Below, piece by piece: positions 20,054-29,100 of a stretch of 64,000 nucleotides of DNA (its first letter is position 1; every line of letters starts with the position of its first letter). The notes beneath the pieces are model-generated. The model was not told where the DNA came from. It saw nothing but the letters and a program-made list of their open reading frames with translations, and made no database searches. This stretch comes from JAOPZW01 sp963835295. Lineage in GTDB: Bacteria; Actinomycetota; Thermoleophilia; Solirubrobacterales; Solirubrobacteraceae. Made by a program: the position numbers and the translations under genes. The stretch covers positions 186,001 to 250,000 of the forward strand of contig CAWIEX010000011.1 in assembly GCA_963835295.1 (NCBI GenBank), given 5' to 3'.

Positions 20054-21397
20054 TCAGAGCACGGGCAGGTAGCGGTCGAGCTCCCACTGCGTGACCTGCA
20101 CGCGGTAGTCCTCCCACTCCTGGCGCTTGATCTCGACGAAGCGGTTGAACATGTGCTCGCCGAGGGTGCGCAGCACGAGCTCGGACTCCGCCGTCAGCTC
20201 GACGGCCTCGCCCAGCGTCTCGGGCAGCTGCTCGATGCCCAGGCGCTTTCGGTCGTCGGGGGCGAGGTGGTAGAGATTCTTCTCCATCGGCTCGGGCAGC
20301 TCGTAGCCCTTCTCGATGCCCTCCAGGCCGGCCTGTAGGAGGGCGGCGAAGGTCAGGTACGGGTTGCACGCGGGGTCCGGGCAGCGCAGCTCCATGCGCG
20401 TGGCCTGCTCCTTGCCCGGGTGATAGAGCGGCACGCGCACGAGGGCCGAGCGGTTGCGCCGCGACCACGCGACGTAGACCGGGGCCTCGAAGCCGGGCAC
20501 GAGGCGCTTGTACGAGTTGACCCACTGGGCGAAGATCGACGAGATCTCCCGCGCGTGCTTGAGCTGGCCGGCGATGAACGCCTTGCCGACGTCGGACAGG
20601 AAGTACGCGTCGTCGGCGTCGAACATCGCGTTCTTGCCCCCGCTGAACAGGCTCATGTGCGTGTGCATGCCCGAGCCGTTCTCGCCGAAGAGCGGCTTGG
20701 GCATGAAGGTGGCATGCCAGCCGTACTTCATGGCGTACTCCTTGACCGTGATCCGGTAGGTCATGCAGTCGTCGGCCATCTTCAGCGCGTTGGCGTAGCG
20801 CATGTCGATCTCGTGCTGGCTGGGCCCGACCTCGTGGTGGGTGTACTCGACGTGGATGCCGAGCTGCTCGAGCGCGAGCACCGTCTCGCGGCGCACGTCG
20901 GAGCCGGCGTCGAGCGTGGTGAGGTCGAAGTAGCCGCCCTCGTCGAGGACCTCGGTCGAGTTCTTGTCCTTGAACAGGAAGTACTCGAGCTCGGGGCCGA
21001 CGTTGAACGTGTCGAAGCCCATCGCGCTCGCCCGCTCGAGCGCCCGGCGCAGGACGTGGCGGGGATCGCCCTCGTAGGGCGTGCGCTCGGGCGTGAGGAT
21101 GTCGCAGAACATCCGCGCCACGCCCTGCTCGTCGGGCCGCCACGGGAGCACGGCGAAGGTCGACGCGTCGGGCATGGCGATCATGTCGGACTCCTCGATG
21201 GCGTTGAAGCCCGTGATCGAGGAGCCGTCGAAGCCCATGCCGCCCTCGAAGGCGTCGTCGAGCTCGGCCGCGTTGATCGAGAACGACTTGAGCTGGCCCA
21301 GGATATCGGTGAACCAGAAGCGGATGAAGCGGATGGCGTGCTCGTCGACGAACGCCCTGACGTCGTCGGCGGTGGTGGGCTGCTCGGTCGTGCTCAT
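20054..21397 (-). CDS. glnA: glutamine synthetase, type I alpha (housekeeping)
   Basis: This 447-residue glutamine synthetase condenses glutamate and ammonia with ATP. It has FDGSSITGFNAIEESDM, the metal-binding GPELEYFLF, the active-site GENGSGMHTHMSLF and the NPYLTFAALLQAGLEGI segment. The short length and the lack of the roughly 25-residue insert of the adenylylated beta type point to the GSI-alpha form, normally controlled by feedback and transcription rather than adenylylation. The ATG at 21397 gives MSTTEQPTTADDVRAF; a TTG three codons upstream is less likely. It is divergent from the acyl-CoA synthetase gene and has its own terminator. Confidence 0.95.
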   Translation of the reverse strand: MSTTEQPTTADDVRAFVDEHAIRFIRFWFTDILGQLKSFSINAAELDDAFEGGMGFDGSSITGFNAIEESDMIAMPDASTFAVLPWRPDEQGVARMFCDILTPERTPYEGDPRHVLRRALERASAMGFDTFNVGPELEYFLFKDKNSTEVLDEGGYFDLTTLDAGSDVRRETVLALEQLGIHVEYTHHEVGPSQHEIDMRYANALKMADDCMTYRITVKEYAMKYGWHATFMPKPLFGENGSGMHTHMSLFSGGKNAMFDADDAYFLSDVGKAFIAGQLKHAREISSIFAQWVNSYKRLVPGFEAPVYVAWSRRNRSALVRVPLYHPGKEQATRMELRCPDPACNPYLTFAALLQAGLEGIEKGYELPEPMEKNLYHLAPDDRKRLGIEQLPETLGEAVELTAESELVLRTLGEHMFNRFVEIKRQEWEDYRVQVTQWELDRYLPVL

Positions 21398-21459
21398 GAG
21401 CGGCAAACCTAGCGAAGGCAGACTCGACCGCAGGTTGAAGCCGGGTGGACAATGCGGCC

Positions 21460-23097
21460 ATGCCCCTCCCGTCCTACAGCCACGGCACCTCCGAGACGCC
21501 CCTGCTGGGCGACACCATAGGCGCCAACTTCGCGCGCACGGCGGCCCGCGTCCCCGACCGCCCCGCGCTCATCAGCCGCCACCAGGACGTGCGGCTCACG
21601 TACGCAGAGCTCGAGCGGGAGGTCGACGCCGCGGCGGCCGGGCTGCTGCGCTTCGGGATCCGCGCCGGCGACCGCGTGGGCATCTGGGCGCCCAACTGCG
21701 CGGAGTGGGTCGTCGTCCAATATGCGACGGCCAAGGTGGGCGCGATCCTCGTCAACGTCAACCCCGCCTATCGCACGCACGAGCTCGAGTACGTGCTGCG
21801 CCAGTCGGGCGTGCGGCTGCTGTTCAGCGCGAGCGCGTTCAAGACCAGTGACTACGCCGCCATGATCGACGAGGTCGCCGGCGCCGTGCAGACGCTCGAG
21901 CGGACGATCTTCGTCGACGGACCCGATTGGGGCGAGTTCTGCGCCGGCGAGCCCGACCGCGACGCGATCGCCTCGCGCATGGCCGAGCTGTCCTTCGACG
22001 ACCCGATCAACATCCAGTACACGAGCGGGACCACGGGCTTCCCCAAGGGCGCGACGCTCTCGCACCACAACATCCTCAACAACGGCTTCTTCGTCACCGA
22101 GCTCATCGACGTCACCGAGCGCGACGTCACCTGCCTGCCCGTGCCCTTCTACCACTGCTTCGGCATGGTCATGGGCAACCTCGGCACCCTCGCCCACGGG
22201 GGCAGCGTGGTGATCCCCGCGCCGTCGTTCGAGCCGCGCGCGACGCTCGAGGCGGTCGCGGCCGAGGGCGTCACCTCGCTGTACGGCGTGCCGACGATGT
22301 TCATCGCCATGCTCGGCCACGAGGACTTCGCGTCGTTCGACCTCAGCTCCCTGCGGACCGGGATCATGGCCGGCTCGCCGTGCCCGATCGAGGTCATGAA
22401 GAAAGTCGTCGACCGGATGCACATGAGCGAGGTGGCCATCTGCTACGGCATGACCGAGACCTCGCCGGTCTCCACCCAGACGCGCGTGGACGATCCGCTC
22501 GAGCGGCGCGTGGGCACGGTCGGCCGCGTCGGCCCGCACGTCGAGGTCAAGGTCGTCGACCCGGAAAGCGGGCGCGTCGTGGAGCGCGGCACGCCCGGCG
22601 AGCTGTGCACGCGGGGCTACAGCGTGATGCTGGGGTACTGGGAGGACCCGGAGCGCACTGCGGAGGCCATCGATTCGGCGGGCTGGATGCACACCGGCGA
22701 CCTGGCGACGATGGACGACGACGGCTACCTGAACATCGTCGGGCGCAGCAAGGACATGATCATCCGCGGCGGCGAGAACGTCTACCCGCGCGAGATCGAG
22801 GAGTTCCTGCACACCCACGAGGCGATCGCCGACGTGCAGGTCATCGGCGTGCCCGACGAGCGCTACGGCGAGGAGCTGTGCGCCTGGGTCGTCGTCAGCC
22901 CGGGCGCCGACCTGGACGAGGACGCCGTGCGCGACTACTGCCGCGAGCGGATGGCGCACTTCAAGGTCCCGCGCTACGTGATGTTCGTCGAGCAGTTCCC
23001 GATGACGATCACGGGCAAGGTCCAGAAGTTCAAGATGCGCGAGGAATCGGTCGAGGAGCTCGGCCTGCAGTCCGCGGCGACCGTGCGCAACGCGTAG
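21460..23097 (+). CDS. AMP-forming acyl-CoA synthetase (FadD-like)
   Basis: This 545-residue ANL-superfamily ligase activates a carboxylic acid as acyl-AMP and then acyl-CoA. The P-loop is YTSGTTGFPKGATLSHHN (from about residue 187), followed by ICYGMTETSPV (A5 motif), GWMHTGDLA (A7), GRSKDMIIRGGENVYPREI (A8) and the C-terminal catalytic Lys in ITGKVQKFK (A10). The closest style is medium/long-chain fatty acyl-CoA synthetases. The ATG at 21460 (MPLPSYSHGTS) matches relatives better than the GTG at 21445. It appears to be a single-gene unit. Confidence 0.93.
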   Translation: MPLPSYSHGTSETPLLGDTIGANFARTAARVPDRPALISRHQDVRLTYAELEREVDAAAAGLLRFGIRAGDRVGIWAPNCAEWVVVQYATAKVGAILVNVNPAYRTHELEYVLRQSGVRLLFSASAFKTSDYAAMIDEVAGAVQTLERTIFVDGPDWGEFCAGEPDRDAIASRMAELSFDDPINIQYTSGTTGFPKGATLSHHNILNNGFFVTELIDVTERDVTCLPVPFYHCFGMVMGNLGTLAHGGSVVIPAPSFEPRATLEAVAAEGVTSLYGVPTMFIAMLGHEDFASFDLSSLRTGIMAGSPCPIEVMKKVVDRMHMSEVAICYGMTETSPVSTQTRVDDPLERRVGTVGRVGPHVEVKVVDPESGRVVERGTPGELCTRGYSVMLGYWEDPERTAEAIDSAGWMHTGDLATMDDDGYLNIVGRSKDMIIRGGENVYPREIEEFLHTHEAIADVQVIGVPDERYGEELCAWVVVSPGADLDEDAVRDYCRERMAHFKVPRYVMFVEQFPMTITGKVQKFKMREESVEELGLQSAATVRNA

Positions 23098-23212
23098 TCC
23101 GGCCCAGGCCCACGGCTAGGGTCGCGGCGCCCGTGCTCCGTCGGGAAGCTCGAAGCCGTCGGGGCCGTCCGCGATGGCCCACGCGCGAAGCGGTGAGCGC
23201 GCCGGGCCGTCG

Positions 23213-23614
23213 CTACAGCGTCCGGACAGAGCGCCGGCGACGGCGCTCCTCGTCCTGGTTGAGCCAGTGGCGCGCCCACGACTTGAGCTCGGCCAGCGCG
23301 GGCTGCAGCTCGCTGCCCATCGCCGTGAGCCCGTAGGTCACCTTGACCGGCGGGCCGGGCTCGACGTGGCGCACGACGACGCCGCGCCCCTCGAGCTCCT
23401 TCATGCGCTCTGAGAGCAGGCGGTCGCTGAGCTCGGGGACCGCCTGGGCGATCTCCGAGAAGCGCATCGGACCGTGGTCGAGCAGCACCGCGACGATGGC
23501 GCCGGTCCAGCGGCGGCCGATCAACTCCACTGCTTCGTGGTAGAGCGGGCAGCAGGCGGGCGGCTGTGTGCCCGCCTGCTTGCTCGAGCCGGCCGCTTGA
23601 GGCTCCGGGCTCAT
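23213..23614 (-). CDS. HxlR-family winged-helix regulator
   Basis: This 133-residue DNA-binding protein has the HxlR/DUF24 signature: an N-terminal Cys (CCPLYHEAVELIGRRWTGAIV), a winged helix with MRFSEIAQAVPELSDRLLSERMKELE, and the wing VRHVEPGPPVKVTYGLTAMG. Members respond to reactive aldehydes, quinones or disulfide stress through the N-terminal Cys; here two adjacent Cys are present. It lies 28 bases downstream of the AhpD-like gene on the same strand, so the two form a small operon that this protein probably controls. Confidence 0.9.
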   Translation of the reverse strand: MSPEPQAAGSSKQAGTQPPACCPLYHEAVELIGRRWTGAIVAVLLDHGPMRFSEIAQAVPELSDRLLSERMKELEGRGVVVRHVEPGPPVKVTYGLTAMGSELQPALAELKSWARHWLNQDEERRRRRSVRTL

Positions 23615-23642
23615 GCGTTCAGCCTAGCGCTGTCGGCTGACC

Positions 23643-24209
23643 TCACGCCGCCTTGAGCGTCCGGGCGTCCTCCGTGGAGCCGTCGACCGGGACGTCGCCG
23701 GCGACGTTGACCATGGCGGTGAAGCCCTCGAGGGCGACCACGGCCACCGCCTCGAGGATCTGCTCGTCGGACCAGCCGGCCTCGCGTGCCTCCTCGTGCA
23801 GGTGCATCGGCGGCTTGCCCCCGCCCTCGATCAGGGCCTTGAGGTAGCGCAGCAGCGTCGCCTCGCGCTCGTCGCGCGAGTCGAACTCGCGCGCCAGCGC
23901 CAGCTCGTCGAGCCCGATGCCGGCCTGGCGCGCGGTGCGCGCGTGCAGGGCGATCCCGGGCTCGGAGTGGTAGTGCTCGGCCACCGCGATGGCGATGCGC
24001 TCGAGGGTCTGGTGGGAGAGGGTGCCGTGGCGCAGCTCCGAGCGGAAGCGCGCGTAGCCGCGCAGCGCCGCCGGCGCGCCGGCGAGCACCCCGAGGAAGT
24101 TGGGCAGCTGGCCCCCCGTGGCCAGCGCCCCGCGCAGGACGGGGACCGAGCCCTCGGGGGCGGTGAGCTCGTCGTGGATCTGGAACCGGCTCATGGAGAT
24201 CTTCTTCAT
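23643..24209 (-). CDS. carboxymuconolactone decarboxylase / AhpD-fold protein without redox cysteines
   Basis: This 188-residue protein has the AhpD-like all-helical fold: LPNFLGVLAGAPAALRGYARF, LERIAIAVAEHYHSEPGIALH and LLRYLKALIEGGGKPP. AhpD-type enzymes carry ExxxxCxxCxxxH at the centre; here the matching stretch is EHYHSEPGIALH, so both cysteines are missing while the Glu and final His remain. Peroxidase chemistry like that of AhpD is therefore unlikely. The ATG at 24209 (MKKISMSRF) follows a GAAGG ribosome binding site. It is co-transcribed with the HxlR regulator. Confidence 0.85.
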   Translation of the reverse strand: MKKISMSRFQIHDELTAPEGSVPVLRGALATGGQLPNFLGVLAGAPAALRGYARFRSELRHGTLSHQTLERIAIAVAEHYHSEPGIALHARTARQAGIGLDELALAREFDSRDEREATLLRYLKALIEGGGKPPMHLHEEAREAGWSDEQILEAVAVVALEGFTAMVNVAGDVPVDGSTEDARTLKAA

Positions 24210-24276
24210 GGCAATGCCTTCGCGGAGGGGGGACGAGTGGCCGGCGTCCATGCCGTGGCCTACGAAAAGCAACCTG

Positions 24277-24291
24277 CTTACAGTCAGTAAG
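24277..24291 (-). promoter_or_regulatory. candidate HxlR operator
   Basis: An interrupted palindrome, CTTAC-agtca-GTAAG, lies 68 bases upstream of the AhpD-like start, in an AT-richer patch of an otherwise very GC-rich sequence. ACCT and AGGT flank it on either side, extending the symmetry. It sits where the promoter of the AhpD-like/HxlR operon is expected. Confidence 0.45.
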
Positions 24292-24411
24292 TGTAGGTCG
24301 GAGAGGCCCGGCTGACAACGACTTTTCAGAGGAGATACGGACGATCGCGCCGGTCCGATGCATGGTCGGGCTGTCGGACGCGCCGGGCGAGGTCGGTGTG
24401 GCGCGGCCGGA

Positions 24412-24501
24412 GTGGCCGCTGTCACGGCGACGCGGCCGGAATCGTCGCCCTCGTCAGGCCGGCGCGGTCGGGGTGGCCGCGGCCACGGCGACGCGGCCGG
24501 A
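24412..24501. repeat. two-copy 29-base direct repeat
   Basis: Copies at 24412-24440 and 24473-24501 (GTGGCCGC...ACGGCGACGCGGCCGGA) differ at about three positions and are spaced 61 bases start to start. They fill much of the non-coding gap between the AhpD-like gene and the riboswitch-controlled gene. Only two copies are present, so this is not a CRISPR array. Confidence 0.6.
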
Positions 24502-24520
24502 GCGACCCCTCATGGGTCGC
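24502..24520 (-). terminator. hairpin after the riboswitch-controlled gene
   Basis: GCGACCC (24502-24508) pairs perfectly with GGGTCGC (24514-24520) around a five-base loop, 14 bases beyond the stop of the membrane protein gene. It lacks a T-run. Confidence 0.45.
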
Positions 24521-24533
24521 CCCGACCGGTTGG

Positions 24534-25295
24534 TCAGCGCGCCGGGGGGATAGCGCGCAGCGCCGCCGTGTGAGCGTGGAAGACCTGGTGGTGGACGACA
24601 CGATTGCCGGCCGCGCCCGCGCTGTGCGTGGGGGTGGCCGCATGCGACGTGCTCGTCACCGCGACGAAGATGAGGAAGAAGCCCAGCAAGACGGCCCACA
24701 GCGCGAGCCGATCGGGCCTGGCGCCGACGCGCTCGGAGGCCCGACGCGCCGGGCGGCGGCGGTCGATCTGGACCAGCCGGGGCAGCGAGGGCGCGCCGAC
24801 GGTGCGCCCGGTGATCTCGACCGTCCGCCGGCGCGATGGCGCCGCGAGCGGAGCGGGCGCCGCGGAGGCGGGTACCCCGGGCGCGAGGTCGAGCCTCGCG
24901 TCGTGCTCGCCGCGCGCGAAGCGGCCGCGGCGCTCGGAGGAGGAGCGCTCGAAGCGACGCGTGCGCGGCTTGACGTCGGCTTCCGGCCCGGACGGCTCGT
25001 CCCGGTCGGACCGCTCGAAGCGACGCCTGCTGGGCGCCCCCTCGCCCTCCCGCGGGGAGCGCTCGAAGCGTCGTGTCCGCGGCATGGCGTCGAGCTCGTG
25101 GACGGAGTCCAGGCCGTGGATGAAGTCCAGGTCGGGCTCGGCCGCCGGGGCGGAGGCATGACGCTCGGCCACGGCACGGGCCGCCGCGCGCGCGTCGAGA
25201 CGCAGGCCGCGACGGGCCTCCTTCTCTCGCTTGCGCTCGAGCGGTTCGCGCAGGTACTGCACGTCGTCCCACCACGCACGGTCGGGCTGGGGCAT
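24534..25295 (-). CDS. Arg-rich single-pass membrane protein with RRFERS repeats, under a c-di-AMP riboswitch
   Basis: This 253-residue protein is not recognised. It begins MPQPDRAWWDDVQYLREPLE, then has a basic cytoplasmic region with three copies of R-R-F-E-R-S (within MPRTRRFERSPRE, SRRRFERSDRDE and KPRTRRFERSSSE), a further Arg-rich stretch, one transmembrane helix (LALWAVLLGFFLIFVAV, near residue 205) and a short His/Ala-rich outer tail. A cyclic-di-AMP riboswitch occupies its leader, so its expression should follow c-di-AMP. In actinobacteria such riboswitches mostly precede cell-wall remodelling or osmotic genes; a role in the envelope is therefore inference. No LysM or NlpC/P60 domain is visible. 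Confidence 0.75.
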   Translation of the reverse strand: MPQPDRAWWDDVQYLREPLERKREKEARRGLRLDARAAARAVAERHASAPAAEPDLDFIHGLDSVHELDAMPRTRRFERSPREGEGAPSRRRFERSDRDEPSGPEADVKPRTRRFERSSSERRGRFARGEHDARLDLAPGVPASAAPAPLAAPSRRRTVEITGRTVGAPSLPRLVQIDRRRPARRASERVGARPDRLALWAVLLGFFLIFVAVTSTSHAATPTHSAGAAGNRVVHHQVFHAHTAALRAIPPAR

Positions 25296-25317
25296 TACCG
25301 GTGTAGCCGTCCTCTTT

Positions 25318-25475
25318 CGTGTGCTTACGGGGTTAGCTGACGGGCTCGCGCTGAAAGAGCTTGCGCTACGCGTCGGACGACGCGATTCGCCCCAACTTTG
25401 GGTCCCCCGCTTCCCCACCCTTTCCCGCGCCACTGCACGGCTCGAGCATGAGGAACTCAGCGGTCTTGACGGCGG
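25318..25475 (-). promoter_or_regulatory. cyclic-di-AMP riboswitch (ydaO/yuaA class)
   Basis: Read on the minus strand, the leader contains the hallmark blocks of this riboswitch in order: CCGCTGAGTTCC near the 5' end, GGGGGACCCAAAG followed by TTGGGGCGAATC (25384-25408), a variable hairpin, and GTCAGCTAACCCCGTAAGC (25323-25341). These are the most conserved segments of the class that binds c-di-AMP and usually turns expression off when ligand is high. A promoter just upstream would give a leader of about 175 bases, the expected size. It precedes the RRFERS membrane protein. Confidence 0.88.
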
Positions 25476-25477
25476 TC

Positions 25478-25506
25478 ACTCTAACACGCGTCGCCCGTGC
25501 TGACAG
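25478..25506 (-). promoter_or_regulatory. promoter for the riboswitch leader
   Basis: On the minus strand CTGTCA (-35 position, 25501-25506) and TAGAGT (-10, 25478-25483) are separated by 17 bases. Transcription would begin around 25470, at the 5' edge of the riboswitch. The stretch from here to 25591 otherwise holds nothing recognisable. Confidence 0.55.
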
Positions 25507-25591
25507 CATGATTTTCGCCCACGTAGCGGCTGCAACGAGCGGGGTCCGACGAGGCTGGAGCGCGGCCTCCGAGAGGCGTTGCGGGCGGGAG

Positions 25592-26086
25592 CTAGCCGCG
25601 GCCGGCGACGCCGGCGACGTAGGCCGCCACGTCCTGGGCATCCTGGCCGTCGACCAGGCCGGCCGGCATCTGGCCCTGCCCGCGCGCGCGGCCCTTGGCG
25701 ATCGCGTCGAGGATGAGGCCCTTCGGCGGGTGCAGCACATCGAGGTTGGGCCCCACCCTGCCGACGGCGTTGGAGGCCTTGAGCGTGTGACACGTCGAGC
25801 AGTACTTGCCGAACACCGCCCGCCCATGAGTCTGGGCAGCATTGAGATCCACTCCCCCGGGCGCGTTCTTCGCGTGGTCGTTGCCGTTGACCACGCCGAC
25901 TGCCAGCGGCACCGCCACCCCGAGGGCGAGGATCACGAGCGTGACCATGACCGCCACGAAGCGTCGGCCGGCACGCGTGGGCGCGTCGCGCCGGTAGCGG
26001 GCACCCGCCCGCCCGCTGAAGGCGAAGAAGAGCACGCTCAGCCCGAGGACCAGGAACGCGAGGACGAAGATCACCGCCGCGATCAT
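25592..26086 (-). CDS. membrane-anchored c-type cytochrome
   Basis: This 164-residue protein has two N-terminal transmembrane helices (IFVLAFLVLGLSVLFFAF and VAVMVTLVILALGVAVPLAVG) and an external class I cytochrome c domain. The haem site is CSTCH (FGKYCSTCHTLK), the axial Met is probably in QGQMPAGLVDG, and the final helix is DAQDVAAYVAGVAG. It is probably an electron carrier next to the respiratory chain. It follows dnaE2 by 30 bases on the same strand, so it may share read-through, though no functional link is evident. Confidence 0.9.
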   Translation of the reverse strand: MIAAVIFVLAFLVLGLSVLFFAFSGRAGARYRRDAPTRAGRRFVAVMVTLVILALGVAVPLAVGVVNGNDHAKNAPGGVDLNAAQTHGRAVFGKYCSTCHTLKASNAVGRVGPNLDVLHPPKGLILDAIAKGRARGQGQMPAGLVDGQDAQDVAAYVAGVAGRG

Positions 26087-26116
26087 CGGGCGGGAACATA
26101 CATGGACCGCCGCCCA

Positions 26117-29100
26117 TCATCGCCGCCGACCTTGGGCGAAGCTCATGATCGGCGGAGCCACGGCCCGGAAGTCCTCGGCGCCGGTGCCGCTCGCGGGCAG
26201 CGGCTCGTCCGGCTCGGCGGCCTCGTGCGCGGGCGAACTGGAGGCGGGTGGCGCGGCGGGCGACGACGCGGCGGGACGCACGTTGCCGGCTCCCGCGGCG
26301 GCGGATGCAGCGGGCGACGACGCGGCGGGGCGCACGTGGGCGGCGGTCGCGCCGCCGGCCGCCGCCGCGGCCACGCGCGGCTGTTCGAGCGCGATCCGCG
26401 CCAGCTCGCGCGCGTCGAGCATCGAGAAGTCCTTGACCTGGGCGTGCGGCCGGCGCGAGAGCAGGTCGGGCGCGTCGAGCGGGGCGATGCGCTCGACGAG
26501 GAGGTTGATGGCGCCTCCGGCCGACGCGAAGCGCTCGAGCACGCCCTCGACCACCACGAGCGGCTCCGTCCGGACGGTGAGGCGGTCGCGCGCGTAAACC
26601 TTCGGCGGGATGATGACGTTCACCGTTCCCGTCTCGTCTTCGAGCAGGAGGAAGACGACGCCCTTGGCGGTCCCCGGGCGCTGGCGCGCGACGACGATGC
26701 CGCCGACCCTCACATGCGCGCCGTGGGGCAGGTCGCCGAGATCGGCGCTGGAGGCGATCCCTCGCGCCGACAGGCCCTCGCGCAGGAGGCGCAGCGGGTG
26801 GCGGTCGACGGTGAGGCCGGTCGTCGCGTAGTCGGCGATCATCGCGTCCCAGTCGTCGAGTGGGGCCAGCTCTGGTGCCGCGGGCAGCTCGAGCCCGAGC
26901 GAGAGCTGGGTGCCCCCCGCCCCCGCCGCGTGGGCGGGCGCCGCGGCGCCCAGGCGCCACAGCGCGGGCCGGCGACCGCCGGCCAGGGCGTCGCAGGCGC
27001 CCGACCAGGCCAGCTGGGCCAGCGCCGGGCGGCCGGCGCCCGCACGCGCCGCGAGGTCGTCGAGCGAACGGAAGGGGGGCCGCCGGCCTTGCGGGCCTCG
27101 ACGAGCGCGGCGACCTCGTCGGCGCGCACGCCGAGGACATAGCCGAGGCCGAGGCGGACGGCCGCGCGAGCGGGGGCGGCGGCCGTGCGCACGGGCAGGG
27201 GCGTGGGTGGTGCCGGGTCGGCGGGCGCGGGCAGCGGAGCGGCTTGCGCAGGCTCGGGCGAAGCGGCCGCAGCGGGTGCTGCAGCGGGCGAAGCGGCGGC
27301 AGCGGACGATGCGGCCGCGGGCGAAGCGGTCGCGACGGGTGTGGCGGGCGGCGGCATGGCGCCGACCAGTGCGGGCTCGCGTACCGCGCGGGGGCGGAAG
27401 GGCAGGACCTCCGCCGGGACGTCGACGACCGTGCAGCCGACCGCGCTGGCGTTGACGTCGGGGGGCAGGATCTCGATGCCCCGGCGCTGGGCCTCGTGGA
27501 TGAGGGCGTCGGGCGGGTAGAAGCCCATCGGCTGCTCGTCGAGCAGCGAGCACAGGAACTCGGGCCCGTAGTGGACGCGCAGCCAGGTCGACTGGTAGGC
27601 CAGCAGGCCGAAGGCGGCGCCGTGGGCCTTGGGGAAGCCGAAGCCCGAGAAGCCGACGACCATCGACCACACGCGCTCGGCCAGCGCCTCGTCGACGTCG
27701 GGCCACTTGGTCATCGCGCCCTCGACGAAGCCGCGGTGGTGGACCTCGAGCGCCTCGGCCGAGCGCTTGCGGCTCATCGCGCGGCGCAGCCCCTCGGCCT
27801 CCCCCGGCGAGAAGCCCGAGAAGGCCATCGAGACCTCGATGACCTGGTCCTGGAAGATGATCGTCCCCAGCGTGTCGCGCAGGACGGGCTCGAGCGAGTG
27901 ATGGTCGGAGGGGACCTCGTAGTCGGGCTCGACGCGCAGGCGCTGGCGGCGCTCGATGTAGGGGTTGACCGCGCCGCCCTGGATCGGCCCCGGACGCACG
28001 ATCGCCACCTGGATGGTGAGGTCGTCGAGGTTCTCGGGGCGCGTACGGCGCAAGGAGCCCATCTGCGCGCGGCTCTCGATCTGAAAGACACCGGTGGTCT
28101 CGGCCTCCTGGATGGCCTTGAAGGTGGCCGGGTCGTCGTAGGGGATGCGCGAAAGGTCGATCCGCTCGTCCCTGCGCGCGGCGATGAGCTCGACGCAGCG
28201 CTCGACGGAGGAGAGCATTCCCAGCCCGAGCAGGTCGATCTTCAGAAAGCCCGCGTCCGAGCAGGAGTCCTTGTCCCACATCACCATCTGGCGACCCTCC
28301 ATCGCGGCGGGCACCACCGGGCAGCAGTCGATCAGCGGGCGGGTGGCGACGATCATGCCCCCGGAGTGCTGGGAGAGGTGGCGGGGCAGGCCGTGCGCCT
28401 CCTCCGCCAGCTCCCCCAGCCAGCTCCAGCGGCCCTCTGCCTCACGACCAGCCCCCAGCGCGGTGGCGATGTCGCGGTCGACGTCCTCCCCATGCCAGCC
28501 CTCGGAGCCGCGCGCGACGCGCTCGATCTCGCCCGGTGGCAGGCCCAGCGCCTTGCCCAGCTCGCGGATGGCGCCGCGTGCGCGGAAGGTGGGGAAGGCG
28601 GCCACGAGCGCGGCGCGATCGCGTCCGAAGCGGTCGTGCACGCGCGGGATGAGGACCTCGCGCACGTCGCGCGGGAAGTCGAGGTCGATGTCGGGCAGCG
28701 TCGAGATCTCCTCGTTGAGGAAGCGCCCGAGCAGCAGCTTGTTGGCGATCGGGTCGACGTGCGAGAGGCCCGTGAGGTAGCAGACGATGGAGGACACCGA
28801 CGACCCGCGCCCGCGCCCAGGGGGCAGAAGCGCACGGACGGTGTCGGGCCCTCGCACCTCGATGGCGACGTCCCGGGCGAGCTCGAGCATCTCGCGGTGC
28901 AGCAGGAAGAAGCCCGACAGCCCGAGCTTGGCGATCAGGCGCAGCTCGTCCTCCAGGCGCGCGGCGGCCTCGGCCCGCAGCTTCGAGCCCACCGGGTAGC
29001 GGGCCTCGAAGCACCCGTGGCAGACCTCGGCCAGCTTGCGATCGGCACCGCTGTCCTCGGCGCCGGGGTAGCGATAGCCGAGGTCGCTGGTGAGGTCGAA

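Noticed and set aside
24412..24501. Short direct repeats as a possible CRISPR array
   Set aside because: Only two imperfect copies, spacer composition like the repeat, no cas genes in the window.
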